DNA of 64,000 nt, taken from the NCBI RefSeq assembly GCF_019448235.1, contig NZ_CP080409.1:124001-188000 (forward strand). The letters are read 5' to 3'. Below the pieces are notes generated by a model. It was not told the DNA's origin, did no database searches, and saw nothing but the letters and a program-made list of their open reading frames with translations. Shown here one piece after another: positions 7,845 to 15,724 of this stretch. A program made the translations under genes and the position numbers. Source of the DNA: Nocardioides panacisoli. GTDB lineage: Bacteria > Actinomycetota > Actinomycetes > Propionibacteriales > Nocardioidaceae. How positions within the stretch are numbered: the first letter of the stretch is position 1; each line of letters opens with the position of its first letter.

Positions 7845-9346
7845 TCCTCGTCTCCCGTGTGCTGGCCCGCTTCCTCGACCGCGGCAGAACTATCAGAGGT
7901 ATCTGCCTCGTGTATGTCTTCGAACAAGTCACCCTGCGCTCCGTCAGCGATGAGCAGGTTTCCCACCGCTTCGGCTTCGTCGTCAGTGAGATCAACCAGG
8001 AAAGGCAGCGCGGCGCGGGCCAGATTCCCAATCGGCAGGACGGAACTAGTCGGGCCCAGGGCCGTCCGAGCGGGAATGTCGAGCGTGGCGATTCCTCCGC
8101 CCGGAATGGCCAGGGCAGCACGCTCAACCGACAGCCCGGGAACGTCCTGGGCCAACTGCGTCAGATCCTTGTCGCGTAAGACGTTCAGTCGCTCCTTACT
8201 CTCGTACGAAACGCCTCGATCGCCCTTCCCGAAGTCGACGCGGGTCACGGCCGTATTGGATGTTGCGGCGCGCTTCTTAAGCGTGTCAAGGGAGAATCCT
8301 TGTCGGACCTCGGGCGGTGGCAACTCCTCTGCGCGTCTTGCCGCAAAGTGAGCGATCCACTCTGCGCCGCGAATCGCGAGGCATCCTCTGTCGACAACCC
8401 AGCGCGGGAACTCCTCGGATTCCGACAGACGGACCTGTTGCCCAGTCGCGCGGATTCCCTTTGAGGTGAGGAACTCTAGGTTTGCAGTTACGAAAGTCTG
8501 AAGGCTTGCGGACGGGTCCTCAATGCGCAGCCGCCCCAATTGAGCTGTAGTGACGTTCTTTCCGACCCGTCGCCAGAAGTCGGCCGAAGCGTCCTCCAGC
8601 GTCGTCATTAGGTAGAAGAGATCGTCATCGGTCAGCGGGCCGGTCGACGATGTAGTCGGGAACGCCGAACCGGCCCCGCCGTTCCCCTCCCATACGGCGC
8701 GCAAGATTCGTGTGAATCGGCCCGCCTGTTGCGAGTCGAGGCTTCCTTCGAGGGAAGCGACGCTCTCGGTCATCGACCCAGCATTCAGCGCCTCGGCGTT
8801 CTCGAACGCCGTCTCGGTCGCCGTTGTCAGTCGCTCCACCGCTTGCCCGGTCGAGACGCCCTTGCCGCCGCGTACGAGAGCCTGCCCCAGGAGACCTATA
8901 ACCGCAGAGTCCTTGCGGGCTGTGGCTACACCACCGATCGCTGAGGGATCTGCGATCCAGGTGTCCGCGGATGCCGCAGAAGCCTGAAGGCGCTCGCTCG
9001 AAGCGGGTGGCCGCTCCTCGCGGTTCAGTTCCTCCTCCGCTGTCAGATCCTCCAGTGTGAAGATCACCGGACGGTGAGAGGACAGGGAGGCAATGTCATC
9101 TTCTAACCACGCCTCAGCCGCTGAAGGACGGAGGAACAAGAGTCGTTCCCGTGATTCTTCCGGCCAGCGAAGAACCATGTCCGGTACGACGACATGATTG
9201 AAGTAGTCGGTGAACTTGACGGAGACTGCTGGATCGGCAGCGCGGAACTCGGCCGTCACCGCCCTCTTGATGCGCTCGATTCGCGCGTCGGAGGTGTCCT
9301 GCTGACGGGCTTCGGCCATTGCTGTGGCGAACTCAGTTCGCACCAC
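7841..9346 (-). CDS. Large protein of unknown family in candidate defence operon
   Basis: The 501-residue protein is soluble and mixed alpha/beta, with no transmembrane segment or nucleotide-binding motif that I can see. The N-terminal 110 residues resemble a charged, possibly nucleic-acid-handling region (I-E-R-I-K-R-A-V-T-A-E-F-R). The middle is Ser/Thr/Ala-rich, and the C-terminus is acidic (D-L-F-E-D-I-H-E-A-D). GTG at 9346 directly follows the TAA of the nuclease gene with no spacer, and its own stop overlaps the next start. The three genes at 9949-7221 therefore form a compact operon. No function can be assigned. Codon use here is less GC-biased than in the host genes. Confidence 0.65.
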   Translation of the reverse strand: MVRTEFATAMAEARQQDTSDARIERIKRAVTAEFRAADPAVSVKFTDYFNHVVVPDMVLRWPEESRERLLFLRPSAAEAWLEDDIASLSSHRPVIFTLEDLTAEEELNREERPPASSERLQASAASADTWIADPSAIGGVATARKDSAVIGLLGQALVRGGKGVSTGQAVERLTTATETAFENAEALNAGSMTESVASLEGSLDSQQAGRFTRILRAVWEGNGGAGSAFPTTSSTGPLTDDDLFYLMTTLEDASADFWRRVGKNVTTAQLGRLRIEDPSASLQTFVTANLEFLTSKGIRATGQQVRLSESEEFPRWVVDRGCLAIRGAEWIAHFAARRAEELPPPEVRQGFSLDTLKKRAATSNTAVTRVDFGKGDRGVSYESKERLNVLRDKDLTQLAQDVPGLSVERAALAIPGGGIATLDIPARTALGPTSSVLPIGNLARAALPFLVDLTDDEAEAVGNLLIADGAQGDLFEDIHEADTSDSSAAVEEAGQHTGDEE

Positions 9347-9949
9347 TTACACCGCCTCTGCCGTAATCATCTTCACAACCTCGATGTAGTGCTCGCGGGT
9401 GAGAACGAGATCTTGCTGCTTGTCCGTGAAGGTCAGGAGCCAAACTCTCTCTGAAACCTTGACGAGGGCCTCGGCGTCGATCTGAGCTGCAGCCTCTGCC
9501 TCGTCATCGGTGCCGAAGATCCGGTGCCTGTTTCCCTGATGCAGGAGCGCCTTCTTGACACTCTCTGTCGACGTATGGGTGTCCCACGACTTCGCTTGGA
9601 AAGGCGACCAGGCGAACCAGAGGAAGTGATCGCACCGCGCTGGGTGCGCGAGAATCGCGACGTAACACTTCGCAAGGAAGTCGCGAAAGTGAGTCGGGAG
9701 GTTACTCTCGTTCTTGTACTTCTTGACCTCGGTGAGGAACGTCTGGTCTTGAAGGCCCGTCCCACGGAACTTCCCGCCAAGGTCAAACGAGAACGTCTCT
9801 TTTGCGTGCGGCCATTTGAACTCCAGCAGCTCCGAAAGCGGCTTGTCCCGATGAGTCCAACTCTCGTGAACTCGGGTCGTTCGATCTAGCCAGCGTTTGG
9901 CCTCGTGAAGACCATCCCGGCCGGTGTCCTGGTTGTCTTCTCCGGCCAT
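9347..9949 (-). CDS. PD-(D/E)XK-like nuclease, first gene of candidate defence operon
   Basis: The 200-residue protein has a restriction-nuclease-like core: F-S-F-D-L-G-G-K-F-R-G at about residues 53-63 and F-L-T-E-V-K-K-Y-K about 10 residues later. The Asp and the E-x-K pair match the PD-(D/E)XK spacing, and the preceding segment E-L-L-E-F-K-W may supply the helix Glu. Conserved-looking His/Trp residues follow (H-F-L-W-F-A-W). It starts with ATG at 9949 and is the first of three contiguous minus-strand genes. The association with a large partner and a membrane protein inside a mobile element suggests anti-phage function (inference). It could instead belong to a plain restriction family that I do not recall. 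Confidence 0.65.
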   Translation of the reverse strand: MAGEDNQDTGRDGLHEAKRWLDRTTRVHESWTHRDKPLSELLEFKWPHAKETFSFDLGGKFRGTGLQDQTFLTEVKKYKNESNLPTHFRDFLAKCYVAILAHPARCDHFLWFAWSPFQAKSWDTHTSTESVKKALLHQGNRHRIFGTDDEAEAAAQIDAEALVKVSERVWLLTFTDKQQDLVLTREHYIEVVKMITAEAV

Positions 9950-10084
9950 GCCATAACCCCCGCTAACGGATCCCGAGACACTCGTTTGGCGGGACGCTAC
10001 CGGAAGCGACCGTCAAGCGAAGGCAAGACCGTGGATGCGCTCCAGCCCACGAGAGGACGCTCCTCTCAAGGGCTGAGACCGCGC

Positions 10085-10366
10085 TCAGAACGGCGAACGC
10101 TCCGCCAGAAGACCGTCCGCCAGGAACGACAGGGCCCGGCCCCCCGTCGCGTCGTAGTACGCGCGGAAGAGCACGCCGTCCTCTCGTTGGTCAGGCTCCA
10201 GACCGTGAATGTCGCGTAGGTAGTCCTCCAGGAGGTCGACCCCAGCGAACGGCTCGACCGCCTCCTCGCGACGAGCGCGCTCTAGGATCTCCTCCGAAAC
10301 CACCACGCTAGGGAAGGGATCAGCGGTCGCGCGAGACGCCACAGCAGGCTCCCGACGCCGCCTCAC
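10085..10366 (-). CDS. Small phage-type hypothetical protein after the terminase small subunit
   Basis: GTG at 10366 overlaps the stop of the P27-like gene (GTGA), which fixes this start. The 93 residues are acidic and helical (V-S-E-E-I-L-E-R-A-R-R-E-E-A-V-E-P-F). The frame stays open far upstream, but that part lies inside the neighbouring gene and reads as Arg/Gly-rich shadow. No domain is recognised. The tight overlap suggests that it works with, or is expressed with, the terminase-like protein. Confidence 0.6.
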   Translation of the reverse strand: MRRRREPAVASRATADPFPSVVVSEEILERARREEAVEPFAGVDLLEDYLRDIHGLEPDQREDGVLFRAYYDATGGRALSFLADGLLAERSPF

Positions 10367-10737
10367 GAGGACCGCCGCCCAGGAGTCCGGCCCTGCCAGC
10401 GCTTCGATACCAGAGCCGCGCCAGCCGCCGACGCGCCCGACTGACCTGGCGCGCGTCCGAGGCTCTTTAGGAGCCCCATCGCCGCTGTCCGTGCGTGCCG
10501 TTCCTCCGGGATCAGCGGATTGACAACGCGAGATCGCGAGCCGTTGACGACGAAGCCCTCCTCGCCGATTGCCTCCGCCAACGCGTCGGCCCGCGCCAGT
10601 AGAGCGCACGCCTCGTATAGCGCGGCCCGTGTCGCCGCGTCGTCGCTCACCGCCTCCTCGACTTGGACGTAGGTCTCGCGAGCGGAGTCGCTCCAAGACT
10701 CTGGGAGCCCCTCGTATCTGTTCTCTTCGTCGGCCAC
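10363..10737 (-). CDS. P27-family phage terminase small subunit-like protein
   Basis: The 124-residue protein matches the size and pattern of P27-type TerS proteins. It has a helical core (A-L-Y-E-A-C-A-L-L-A-R-A-D-A-L), then a short strand region (G-F-V-V-N-G-S) and the motif N-P-L-I-P-E-E-R-H-A-R-T-A-A-M-G-L-L-K-S-L-G. TerS recognises phage DNA and hands it to the large terminase. The GTG start at 10737 has a strong AAAGGAGG eight to ten bases upstream. No TerL, portal or capsid gene lies nearby, so a lone TerS in an integrative element suggests hijacking of a helper phage's packaging, as in satellites, or a remnant. Confidence 0.65.
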   Translation of the reverse strand: MADEENRYEGLPESWSDSARETYVQVEEAVSDDAATRAALYEACALLARADALAEAIGEEGFVVNGSRSRVVNPLIPEERHARTAAMGLLKSLGRAPGQSGASAAGAALVSKRWQGRTPGRRSS

Positions 10738-10942
10738 GGGGGCCTCCTTTCATTGTTGTTCGGTGAGCGCTGTACATGCCGTTGGCGTACGCAAGAGGCG
10801 ATACGTGCCCTGCCTGCCGAGCCATGCCTCCCGGAAGAGAGGAAGAAGGGGGGAGGGGGAGGGTTCCCCCAGGGGGTGATCCAATGACCGGGAAGTCACC
10901 GCGGTGCTGGAGGGTTCACCAACTACGCGTGAGAATGGTCCT

Positions 10943-11977
10943 ATGGCACTTAACGTGTGGTGGGAGAACGATCCTGAGCAGCGCTACTGGATGGAGATCT
11001 TCACGGGTGACGACCCGGGTAATCAGCTGCTCGCGCCGCAGCTCGTCGGTGGTCACTGGTCGTACGAACTGCCCTCCCTCGTAAAGCCTGGCGACGTCAT
11101 TTTCCACTTCTCGACCGTGGGGGCGAGAGCGGGAAGCATCGTTGGTTGGTCCATCGCGCAGGGACCAGCCGAAACTCTGAGAAGGTTCCACTGGGAACCC
11201 CGTGGAGCGTCAGGGCGCGCCAATCAGACCGTCCATAGCGGAAAGGGATGGAAGGTCCGCCTAGGGGGTGTCAACGATCTCGGAAGCTCTGTCAACAAGT
11301 CGATGATTCAAGGCGCGCGCGCGGATCTAATGCAGCTCAAGGCTGAATTGCAGGAGAAAGTAGACGGGTCGGTCTACTTTCCTTGGTATGAGTACGGAGG
11401 GAATCAGCTCCGAGCTCAGCAGGGGTATTTGACGAAGTTTCCGAAAGAAGTCCTCAACCTATTGCCGGGGCTCAAGGTCGCACGGCCCTCAGACAGGTCT
11501 CAGGTCGACGATGAGCTTGTGGAGGACACCCAACGTCCGGGTGGTCGCGCGCCGAAGGGTCGTGTGACGCGAGCCCAAGACCCCGTGCTGAGGAAGGCAA
11601 TCGAGACTCACGCCGTCAACGCTGCGATCGACCACTACACAGCGTTGGGGGCGACTCGCATCAAAGAGCTGGGTAAACCCTACGATATCTGGCTGCAGCT
11701 TCACGGGATCGAACGGCACTGTGAAGTTAAGGGTAGTTCGATGCGTATCGACACTGTTGAGCTGACCATCAACGAAGTCGTGCACGGCCAGACATTCACG
11801 CCAACGGACCTCATCGTGGTGGACCAGATTCAGTGGGAGAGAAACCCCGATGGAACTGTCACGACCAGTGGCGGACAGATGAGAGTCTGGTCCGATTGGT
11901 CGCCGCTCGACGATGATCTCGCGGCCCGGAAGTTCGCATACAACCTGCCACCCGTGCCGGGCACAGATCCCGCCTAG
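10943..11977 (+). CDS. EVE-like / DUF3883-like fusion, probable modified-DNA restriction factor
   Basis: The N-terminal 100 residues (N-V-W-W-E-N-D-P-E-Q-R-Y-W-M-E-I, then P-G-D-V-I-F-H-F) resemble EVE/PUA-like domains, which read modified bases. The C-terminal 130 residues carry a DUF3883-like nuclease core: A-I-D-H-Y, P-Y-D-I-W-L, then C-E-V-K-G-S-S, giving the D...E-x-K pattern of PD-(D/E)XK enzymes. A reader domain joined to a nuclease is the layout of type IV restriction proteins (family knowledge); the exact assignment is inference. ATG at 10943 is preferred over an upstream in-frame start because the preceding 13 codons look non-coding. It stands alone on the plus strand among minus-strand genes. 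Confidence 0.65.
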   Translation: MALNVWWENDPEQRYWMEIFTGDDPGNQLLAPQLVGGHWSYELPSLVKPGDVIFHFSTVGARAGSIVGWSIAQGPAETLRRFHWEPRGASGRANQTVHSGKGWKVRLGGVNDLGSSVNKSMIQGARADLMQLKAELQEKVDGSVYFPWYEYGGNQLRAQQGYLTKFPKEVLNLLPGLKVARPSDRSQVDDELVEDTQRPGGRAPKGRVTRAQDPVLRKAIETHAVNAAIDHYTALGATRIKELGKPYDIWLQLHGIERHCEVKGSSMRIDTVELTINEVVHGQTFTPTDLIVVDQIQWERNPDGTVTTSGGQMRVWSDWSPLDDDLAARKFAYNLPPVPGTDPA

Positions 11978-12116
11978 TCTCCGGCCTGCCTCGTATCATC
12001 GAGCAGGGCGTCCAGTTCGGTCGTGAAGCACCTCAACGGGGGCCGGATGGTCAGACCCGGCCCCCATTCGAGGACTCCTCGACCTGAATCCGTCGGCGTT
12101 GCGAGTGTCTGCCGCG

Positions 12117-12329
12117 TCAGTCCTCCTCGGACCGACCTGCGTTACGCGGTTCATCTTGACCGCGGTTGAGCAGTGAAGCTCGCGAATGGGGACGGTCTGA
12201 GTGGGCGGATCGGATGTCGCCGCGCTTCAGTGGGCCGAGCACCCAGTCGGCGTCTCGCTCGTCGTGTCCGAGCCGTCGAGCCGATCGGGCGTCGTGTGTG
12301 TCTTCGACGTGGTCCCAGGGACCGACCAT
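12117..12329 (-). CDS. Small hypothetical protein, end of packed gene chain
   Basis: The 70-residue ORF starts at ATG 12329, three bases after the stop of the preceding small gene. It is rich in Asp, Arg and His with no recognised motif (D-H-V-E-D-T-H-D-A-R-S-A-R-R-L-G-H-D-E). The only support is its position at the end of a chain of overlapping minus-strand genes and its balanced composition. Confidence 0.4.
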   Translation of the reverse strand: MVGPWDHVEDTHDARSARRLGHDERDADWVLGPLKRGDIRSAHSDRPHSRASLLNRGQDEPRNAGRSEED

Positions 12330-12332
12330 CGT

Positions 12333-12539
12333 TTACACCTCCTCTTCGTCGGGCGGAGTCGAGTTCATGCGCTCCGCCAGGGGCACGCGGCCCTGTGCCC
12401 GGGCGCGTGCCGCTCGATCGTGCGCGGCCCGAGCACGCCGGGCGGCTCGTTCGCCGGGGGTGGGTGCCTCCCGGGCCGCAGGCTCGAATGCCGCGGGATG
12501 GACGGGTTCGAGTCCCGGACGTGGGCGCAGGAGTCCCAT
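12333..12539 (-). CDS. Small basic hypothetical protein
   Basis: The 68-residue protein starts M-G-L-L-R-P-R-P-G at ATG 12539, which overlaps the stop of the preceding 50-residue gene (ATGA). It has an Ala/Arg-rich helix (E-R-A-A-R-R-A-R-A-A-H-D-R-A-A) and an acidic end (P-P-D-E-E-E-V). Small proteins of this kind are common in actinophage and satellite genomes; no function is known to me. Confidence 0.5.
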   Translation of the reverse strand: MGLLRPRPGLEPVHPAAFEPAAREAPTPGERAARRARAAHDRAARARAQGRVPLAERMNSTPPDEEEV

Positions 12540-12691
12540 CAGTGGCCCCGTCGCTCGCGCGCGGCGCGGAAGAGGGCGTCGTCGTCCTCGCCCTGGGCCA
12601 GGCGTCGACGCGCCTCGGCAGCCTCGGCCGGGTCGGTGCTGTTCGCCTGCTCCTCGTGGACCATGCGCTCGATCTCCTCGCGTGACCTCAT
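12539..12691 (-). CDS. 50-residue hypothetical protein in overlapping chain
   Basis: The ORF was found by reading the minus strand. It begins M-R-S-R-E-E-I-E-R-M-V-H-E-E-Q at 12691, overlapping the stop of the 235-residue gene by four bases (ATGA), and ends R-A-A-R-E-R-R-G-H at 12539, overlapping the next ATG. Overlaps at both ends and a clean amphipathic helical composition (P-A-E-A-A-E-A-R-R-R-L-A-Q-G-E-D) make it credible despite its size. The function is unknown. Confidence 0.6.
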   Translation of the reverse strand: MRSREEIERMVHEEQANSTDPAEAAEARRRLAQGEDDDALFRAARERRGH

Positions 12692-13395
12692 CGGGTGCCC
12701 TCCTCGTTCTCGACGTGCTGCCAGCGGGTGCCGTGGACGGTGCCGGAGCCTTCGACGAGCATCGCTGCACGCGCGGTCGTCGTGAGGAGCCGGACGCCGC
12801 CCTCAGCGGCCTCGACCTCGACCAGGCCGCAGCGGTCTCCGGCGATCTCGGCGAGCGCGTACGTGTTGACCCAGTCGAGTCGCTCCAGCGGGTCGCCCAG
12901 CGGGGTCGTGACCAGGTGATCGGGCCTCAGTGGGTGGTCGGGCAGGACGAGGCCGTCCTGGGCCGGGTAATACGCCGCCTCGGCCTCGACCGAGGCGACG
13001 GCGGCGTCCACGCGGCGGGCGTGGGCCTCCAGTGCCAGGCGGGCGGCGATCTCGTCGACTCGCGTCTCGTGCGCAACGAGCGCGCCGACGAGACCCTGAG
13101 CGGCGACCGTGCGAGCCCGGTGAGCCGTGTTCAGCGCCGTCGCTTCGGCGCGGACCTTCTGGCCGACCTCGACGAGCCAGCGCTGCCGCTCGCCCGGCAC
13201 CCGGAGTGTGGACTCCATCGCGGAAGCCTCCGCGCGAGCGTGTACCGCTGCCGCCGCGCCGACCTCGGCCGATGCCGCCTTCAGGGCCTCCAGTGCCCGA
13301 CGTACCGCAGCGGGCATCCGCTTGTGCCGCAGGATCGCGCGGTCGGGCAGGTTCTCGATCGTTCCGCCGTGGTTGCGGACCTTCATCTCCAGCAT
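12688..13395 (-). CDS. Hypothetical helical protein of element A
   Basis: The 235-residue protein is mostly Ala/Glu/Arg-rich helices (residues about 30-150, probably a coiled coil). A C-terminal beta-like domain follows (L-D-W-V-N-T-Y-A-L-A-E-I-A-G-D-R-C-G-L-V-E-V), ending near the stop at 12688. It has no transmembrane segment or catalytic motif. It heads a chain of three or four genes joined by stop/start overlaps. I do not recognise the family. Confidence 0.6.
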   Translation of the reverse strand: MLEMKVRNHGGTIENLPDRAILRHKRMPAAVRRALEALKAASAEVGAAAAVHARAEASAMESTLRVPGERQRWLVEVGQKVRAEATALNTAHRARTVAAQGLVGALVAHETRVDEIAARLALEAHARRVDAAVASVEAEAAYYPAQDGLVLPDHPLRPDHLVTTPLGDPLERLDWVNTYALAEIAGDRCGLVEVEAAEGGVRLLTTTARAAMLVEGSGTVHGTRWQHVENEEGTR

Positions 13396-13440
13396 GTGTG
13401 TGTCTCCTCTAGGTGTTGGTGACCGTGTGTCGTTGCGCCG

Positions 13441-13968
13441 TCAGCGCTTGCGCCCGCCGAGACGAACTCGCGCACCCTCGACTGGGACGCCGCGCCGGAA
13501 GACGCGACGGGCCTGGGGGTCGTCGGGTGTGATCTCGCTCGACAGGGGAGCGCCGCGCAGGCGCTCGATGCCCCGCTCGTCGGCGACGGTCCGCGTGACG
13601 TCGAGGCGGACCCGCTCCGACTCCTCCAGCAGGAGCCCGCGTGTCAGGTCGTAGGTCCGCAGCGCTGCGCGTGAGCGGGCAAGCATCAGCCCGCCACCAT
13701 CGGCAGGGAGCCGGTCGAGTGCCTGCTCCAGTGCGGAGCGGAACAGGCGGGCGTAGGCGTCCAGGTGGTCGGACGACGTGCGCGGGGTGATCTCGTCGGC
13801 GCGGACCGGGGTCGTGCGGCGCGTGGTCGAGCGCGCCCGCTGCGCGCTGCTCGCGTGAGGGCCTCGACGGGGTCGAGACCTTCGGGCGGGGCGGCCAGGT
13901 GGCCGGTCGCCGCCACCGGCGCGCGGGCGTGAGCCGGTGGGCTGGGGGCGGGTGTTGGTCGTGCTCAT
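13441..13968 (-). CDS. Hypothetical protein of element A
   Basis: The 175-residue protein starts at ATG 13968. The first 55 residues are Arg/Pro/Thr-rich and probably disordered. The remainder is helical (Y-A-R-L-F-R-S-A-L-E-Q-A-L-D-R-L, L-A-R-S-R-A-A-L-R-T-Y-D-L-T-R-G) with a basic end. An overlapping longer frame (13409-13978) is Arg/Pro/His-rich throughout and was taken as its shadow. No family or function is recognised. Confidence 0.55.
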   Translation of the reverse strand: MSTTNTRPQPTGSRPRAGGGDRPPGRPARRSRPRRGPHASSAQRARSTTRRTTPVRADEITPRTSSDHLDAYARLFRSALEQALDRLPADGGGLMLARSRAALRTYDLTRGLLLEESERVRLDVTRTVADERGIERLRGAPLSSEITPDDPQARRVFRRGVPVEGARVRLGGRKR

Positions 13969-14336
13969 GAGAGCCCAACTCCTTCAGGGTGTCAGGACCG
14001 CGAGACCTCCTCGCGTATCCATAGGTCGCGCCCTTGTCGCGCGACGTGACCGCTCGCCGACCTGGTCGACGGGAGCGGAAGAGGTGACCCGTCCTGGGGT
14101 CGCGGCACGCGGAAGGAGTGCCGTGAGCAGCGGCGAAGGCACGCCGCGACCGCCAGGACGGAGTAGAGGCGCGGGAGCGGGAGCGCTCGACCGCGTGAGG
14201 GGGAGACCTCCCCGGAGCCGCTGACCCGGGCGCGCGGCAACCACTGAGGCCGCACTCGGACCGCTGACTCTTGTGTCAGTCGGTCCTAGACGGCTCCGGG
14301 GAGGAGAAGGGGACCGGCGCGGAGCCGGTCGGCCGC
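13969..14336. other. 368-bp intergenic stretch in element A
   Basis: No convincing gene lies here. The short ORFs on both strands are Arg/Pro/Gly-rich with no start signal. The stretch holds one strong hairpin (14258-14286), listed separately, and presumably the promoter for the minus-strand gene at 13968. I see nothing else. Confidence 0.5.
14258..14286 (-). terminator. Strong hairpin downstream of the 311-residue gene
   Basis: GGACCG-CTGAC and GTCAG-T-CGGTCC form an 11-bp stem with a single bulged T and a six-base loop. It lies 50 bases beyond the stop of the minus-strand gene at 14337, so it may end that transcript. No T-run follows, as is usual in actinomycetes. Confidence 0.5.
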
Positions 14337-15272
14337 TCAGGTGTGGCGGCGGTGCTGGGCCAGGTCGACGACGTCGCCGTCGGTGCCGGTCGCTCGGGGG
14401 GAGAGTCCGAGTCGGTCGCGCTGCTCGCGCAGGCGGGTGACGATCTCGCGGACCTCCTGGGCCTCGCGGATCTCTTCGTCGGTGTAGAGCGTCACGTCGT
14501 CCTCCATCTCTGGGACGGTCCAGTAGGCGCGGCCGTCCTCGGTCTTGCGTCGTGCGCCGAGCACTTCGTCGCCCACGCCGTAGAAACGGCGGGGCCCAGG
14601 GGCTCGCGCGGGGATCTCGCCGTCGTCGTCGACGGTCTCCTCGGCGTCGGCGAGTTCGGACAACATCGCGACCGCGTCAGCCAGGAGCGTCGCGGCGAAG
14701 GCTCGCGAGCCTGGAGCGGGTGCTTCCTCGTCGCCGTCCCAGCCGGTGCGCCACCCGTCGAGGTAGTAGCGAGACGATGCCTCCTCCTGGTGCCTGTAGC
14801 GCTCCCGGCGCTCGGTCTTCCGAGCGGTCTCGCCCTTCGGGTAGCGCCGCTCGCGTCGCTGCGAGCGGGCGGGGAGTGTCCGCCACCAGGCGCGGGCGGT
14901 GTCGACCGCGTAGGCGGTCGCGAGTCGGGGGGACTCGCGGGCGACGAGCCGCAGGTCGCGGTACACCGCTCCGGCGTCGTCACGGTCCGGAAGGTCCGCG
15001 AGCCGTGCCACGAGTCGCGCGGCGAGGTCGTGCAGCGACCAGGACAGCGGCTCGCCGCTCGTGGTCGTGAGCCCTCCGGAGCGGCCGACGCGGCAGATCC
15101 CCGCGCTCTCGCCGTCCGGGAAGAGCTCCGGGGTCGCGGCGAGCGTGGCGGGTGCCGGGAGCGTCGCGGTCAGGGTGACGCCGTCGGAGTCGAGTCGCAG
15201 CGCGCGGGGCCTGGGACCGCCGCGCGGCAGGTCGAGCGCCGCGAGGGCGTCGAGCGTGTCGGGGCTGAGCAT
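14337..15272 (-). CDS. Hypothetical protein of element A (311 residues)
   Basis: The protein is soluble and has no recognised domain. The N-terminus is beta-rich (R-L-D-S-D-G-V-T-L-T-A-T-L-P). A central basic segment contains R-R-E-R-R-Y-P-K-G-E-T-A-R-K, and the C-terminal part has Y-G-V-G-D-E-V-L-G-A-R-R-K-T-E-D-G-R-A and a long terminal helix. The composition suggests a nucleic-acid-associated accessory protein, but this is weak. It lies between the zinc-binding small protein and the strong hairpin on the same strand as integrase A. Confidence 0.6.
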   Translation of the reverse strand: MLSPDTLDALAALDLPRGGPRPRALRLDSDGVTLTATLPAPATLAATPELFPDGESAGICRVGRSGGLTTTSGEPLSWSLHDLAARLVARLADLPDRDDAGAVYRDLRLVARESPRLATAYAVDTARAWWRTLPARSQRRERRYPKGETARKTERRERYRHQEEASSRYYLDGWRTGWDGDEEAPAPGSRAFAATLLADAVAMLSELADAEETVDDDGEIPARAPGPRRFYGVGDEVLGARRKTEDGRAYWTVPEMEDDVTLYTDEEIREAQEVREIVTRLREQRDRLGLSPRATGTDGDVVDLAQHRRHT

Positions 15273-15400
15273 GGTCGGTCCTCTCGGGGCGGTCCAGCGG
15301 ACTGGTCGGAAGGTGTCCCAGTGGTGCTAGTGGTGGGTGTCTCTATTACTTCTTCGAGAGACGACGACTTGAGGGGTAATAGAGGGAGGGGTCACCTGCG

Positions 15401-15724
15401 TCATTGGGACTGGTTCGAGCCAGTCGGGGACGTCTCCTCCCGGCGCTCGCCCGCGAGTGCGCGGCGCAGCGCGAGGTCGTGGGTCTCTCGGAAGCCGGGC
15501 ACAGAGCGGAGCAGGTCGGCGTAGGTGCGCCACTGCTCCTCGGTGCCTTCGGTGCTGAGCAGCCGCTCGAACTCGCGCAGGACGTCGCGCTCGGAGCGCG
15601 CGCGGCGGCGGTTGCGGCGAGCGCGGCACCGGCCCGAGCAGGTCAGGCGGGGTCGCCCGCGTCGTGTGGTCAAGTGCATCAGGTCTCCGCACTCCGCGCA
15701 CGGCTGAGTCCATGACTCCGGCAT
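15401..15724 (-). CDS. Small zinc-ribbon-like protein
   Basis: The 107-residue protein begins with C-A-E-C at residues 9-12 and C-S-G-R-C at about 29-33, set in an Arg-rich sequence (R-C-R-A-R-R-N-R-R-R-A-R). This is a probable four-Cys zinc site with DNA-binding character. The C-terminal half is helical. It is close downstream of integrase A on the same strand. A role as excision factor or regulator is possible but unsupported. Confidence 0.55.
   Translation of the reverse strand: MPESWTQPCAECGDLMHLTTRRGRPRLTCSGRCRARRNRRRARSERDVLREFERLLSTEGTEEQWRTYADLLRSVPGFRETHDLALRRALAGERREETSPTGSNQSQ

Noticed and set aside
10085..10825. The full 246-codon minus-strand frame
   Set aside because: Its upstream two-thirds overlaps the P27-like gene and reads Arg/Gly-rich; only the part after the GTGA overlap at 10366 looks coding.
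13984..14244. Minus-strand ORF of 86 residues in the element A gap
   Set aside because: Pro/Ala/Arg-rich with no start signal and matched by a parallel ORF in another frame.
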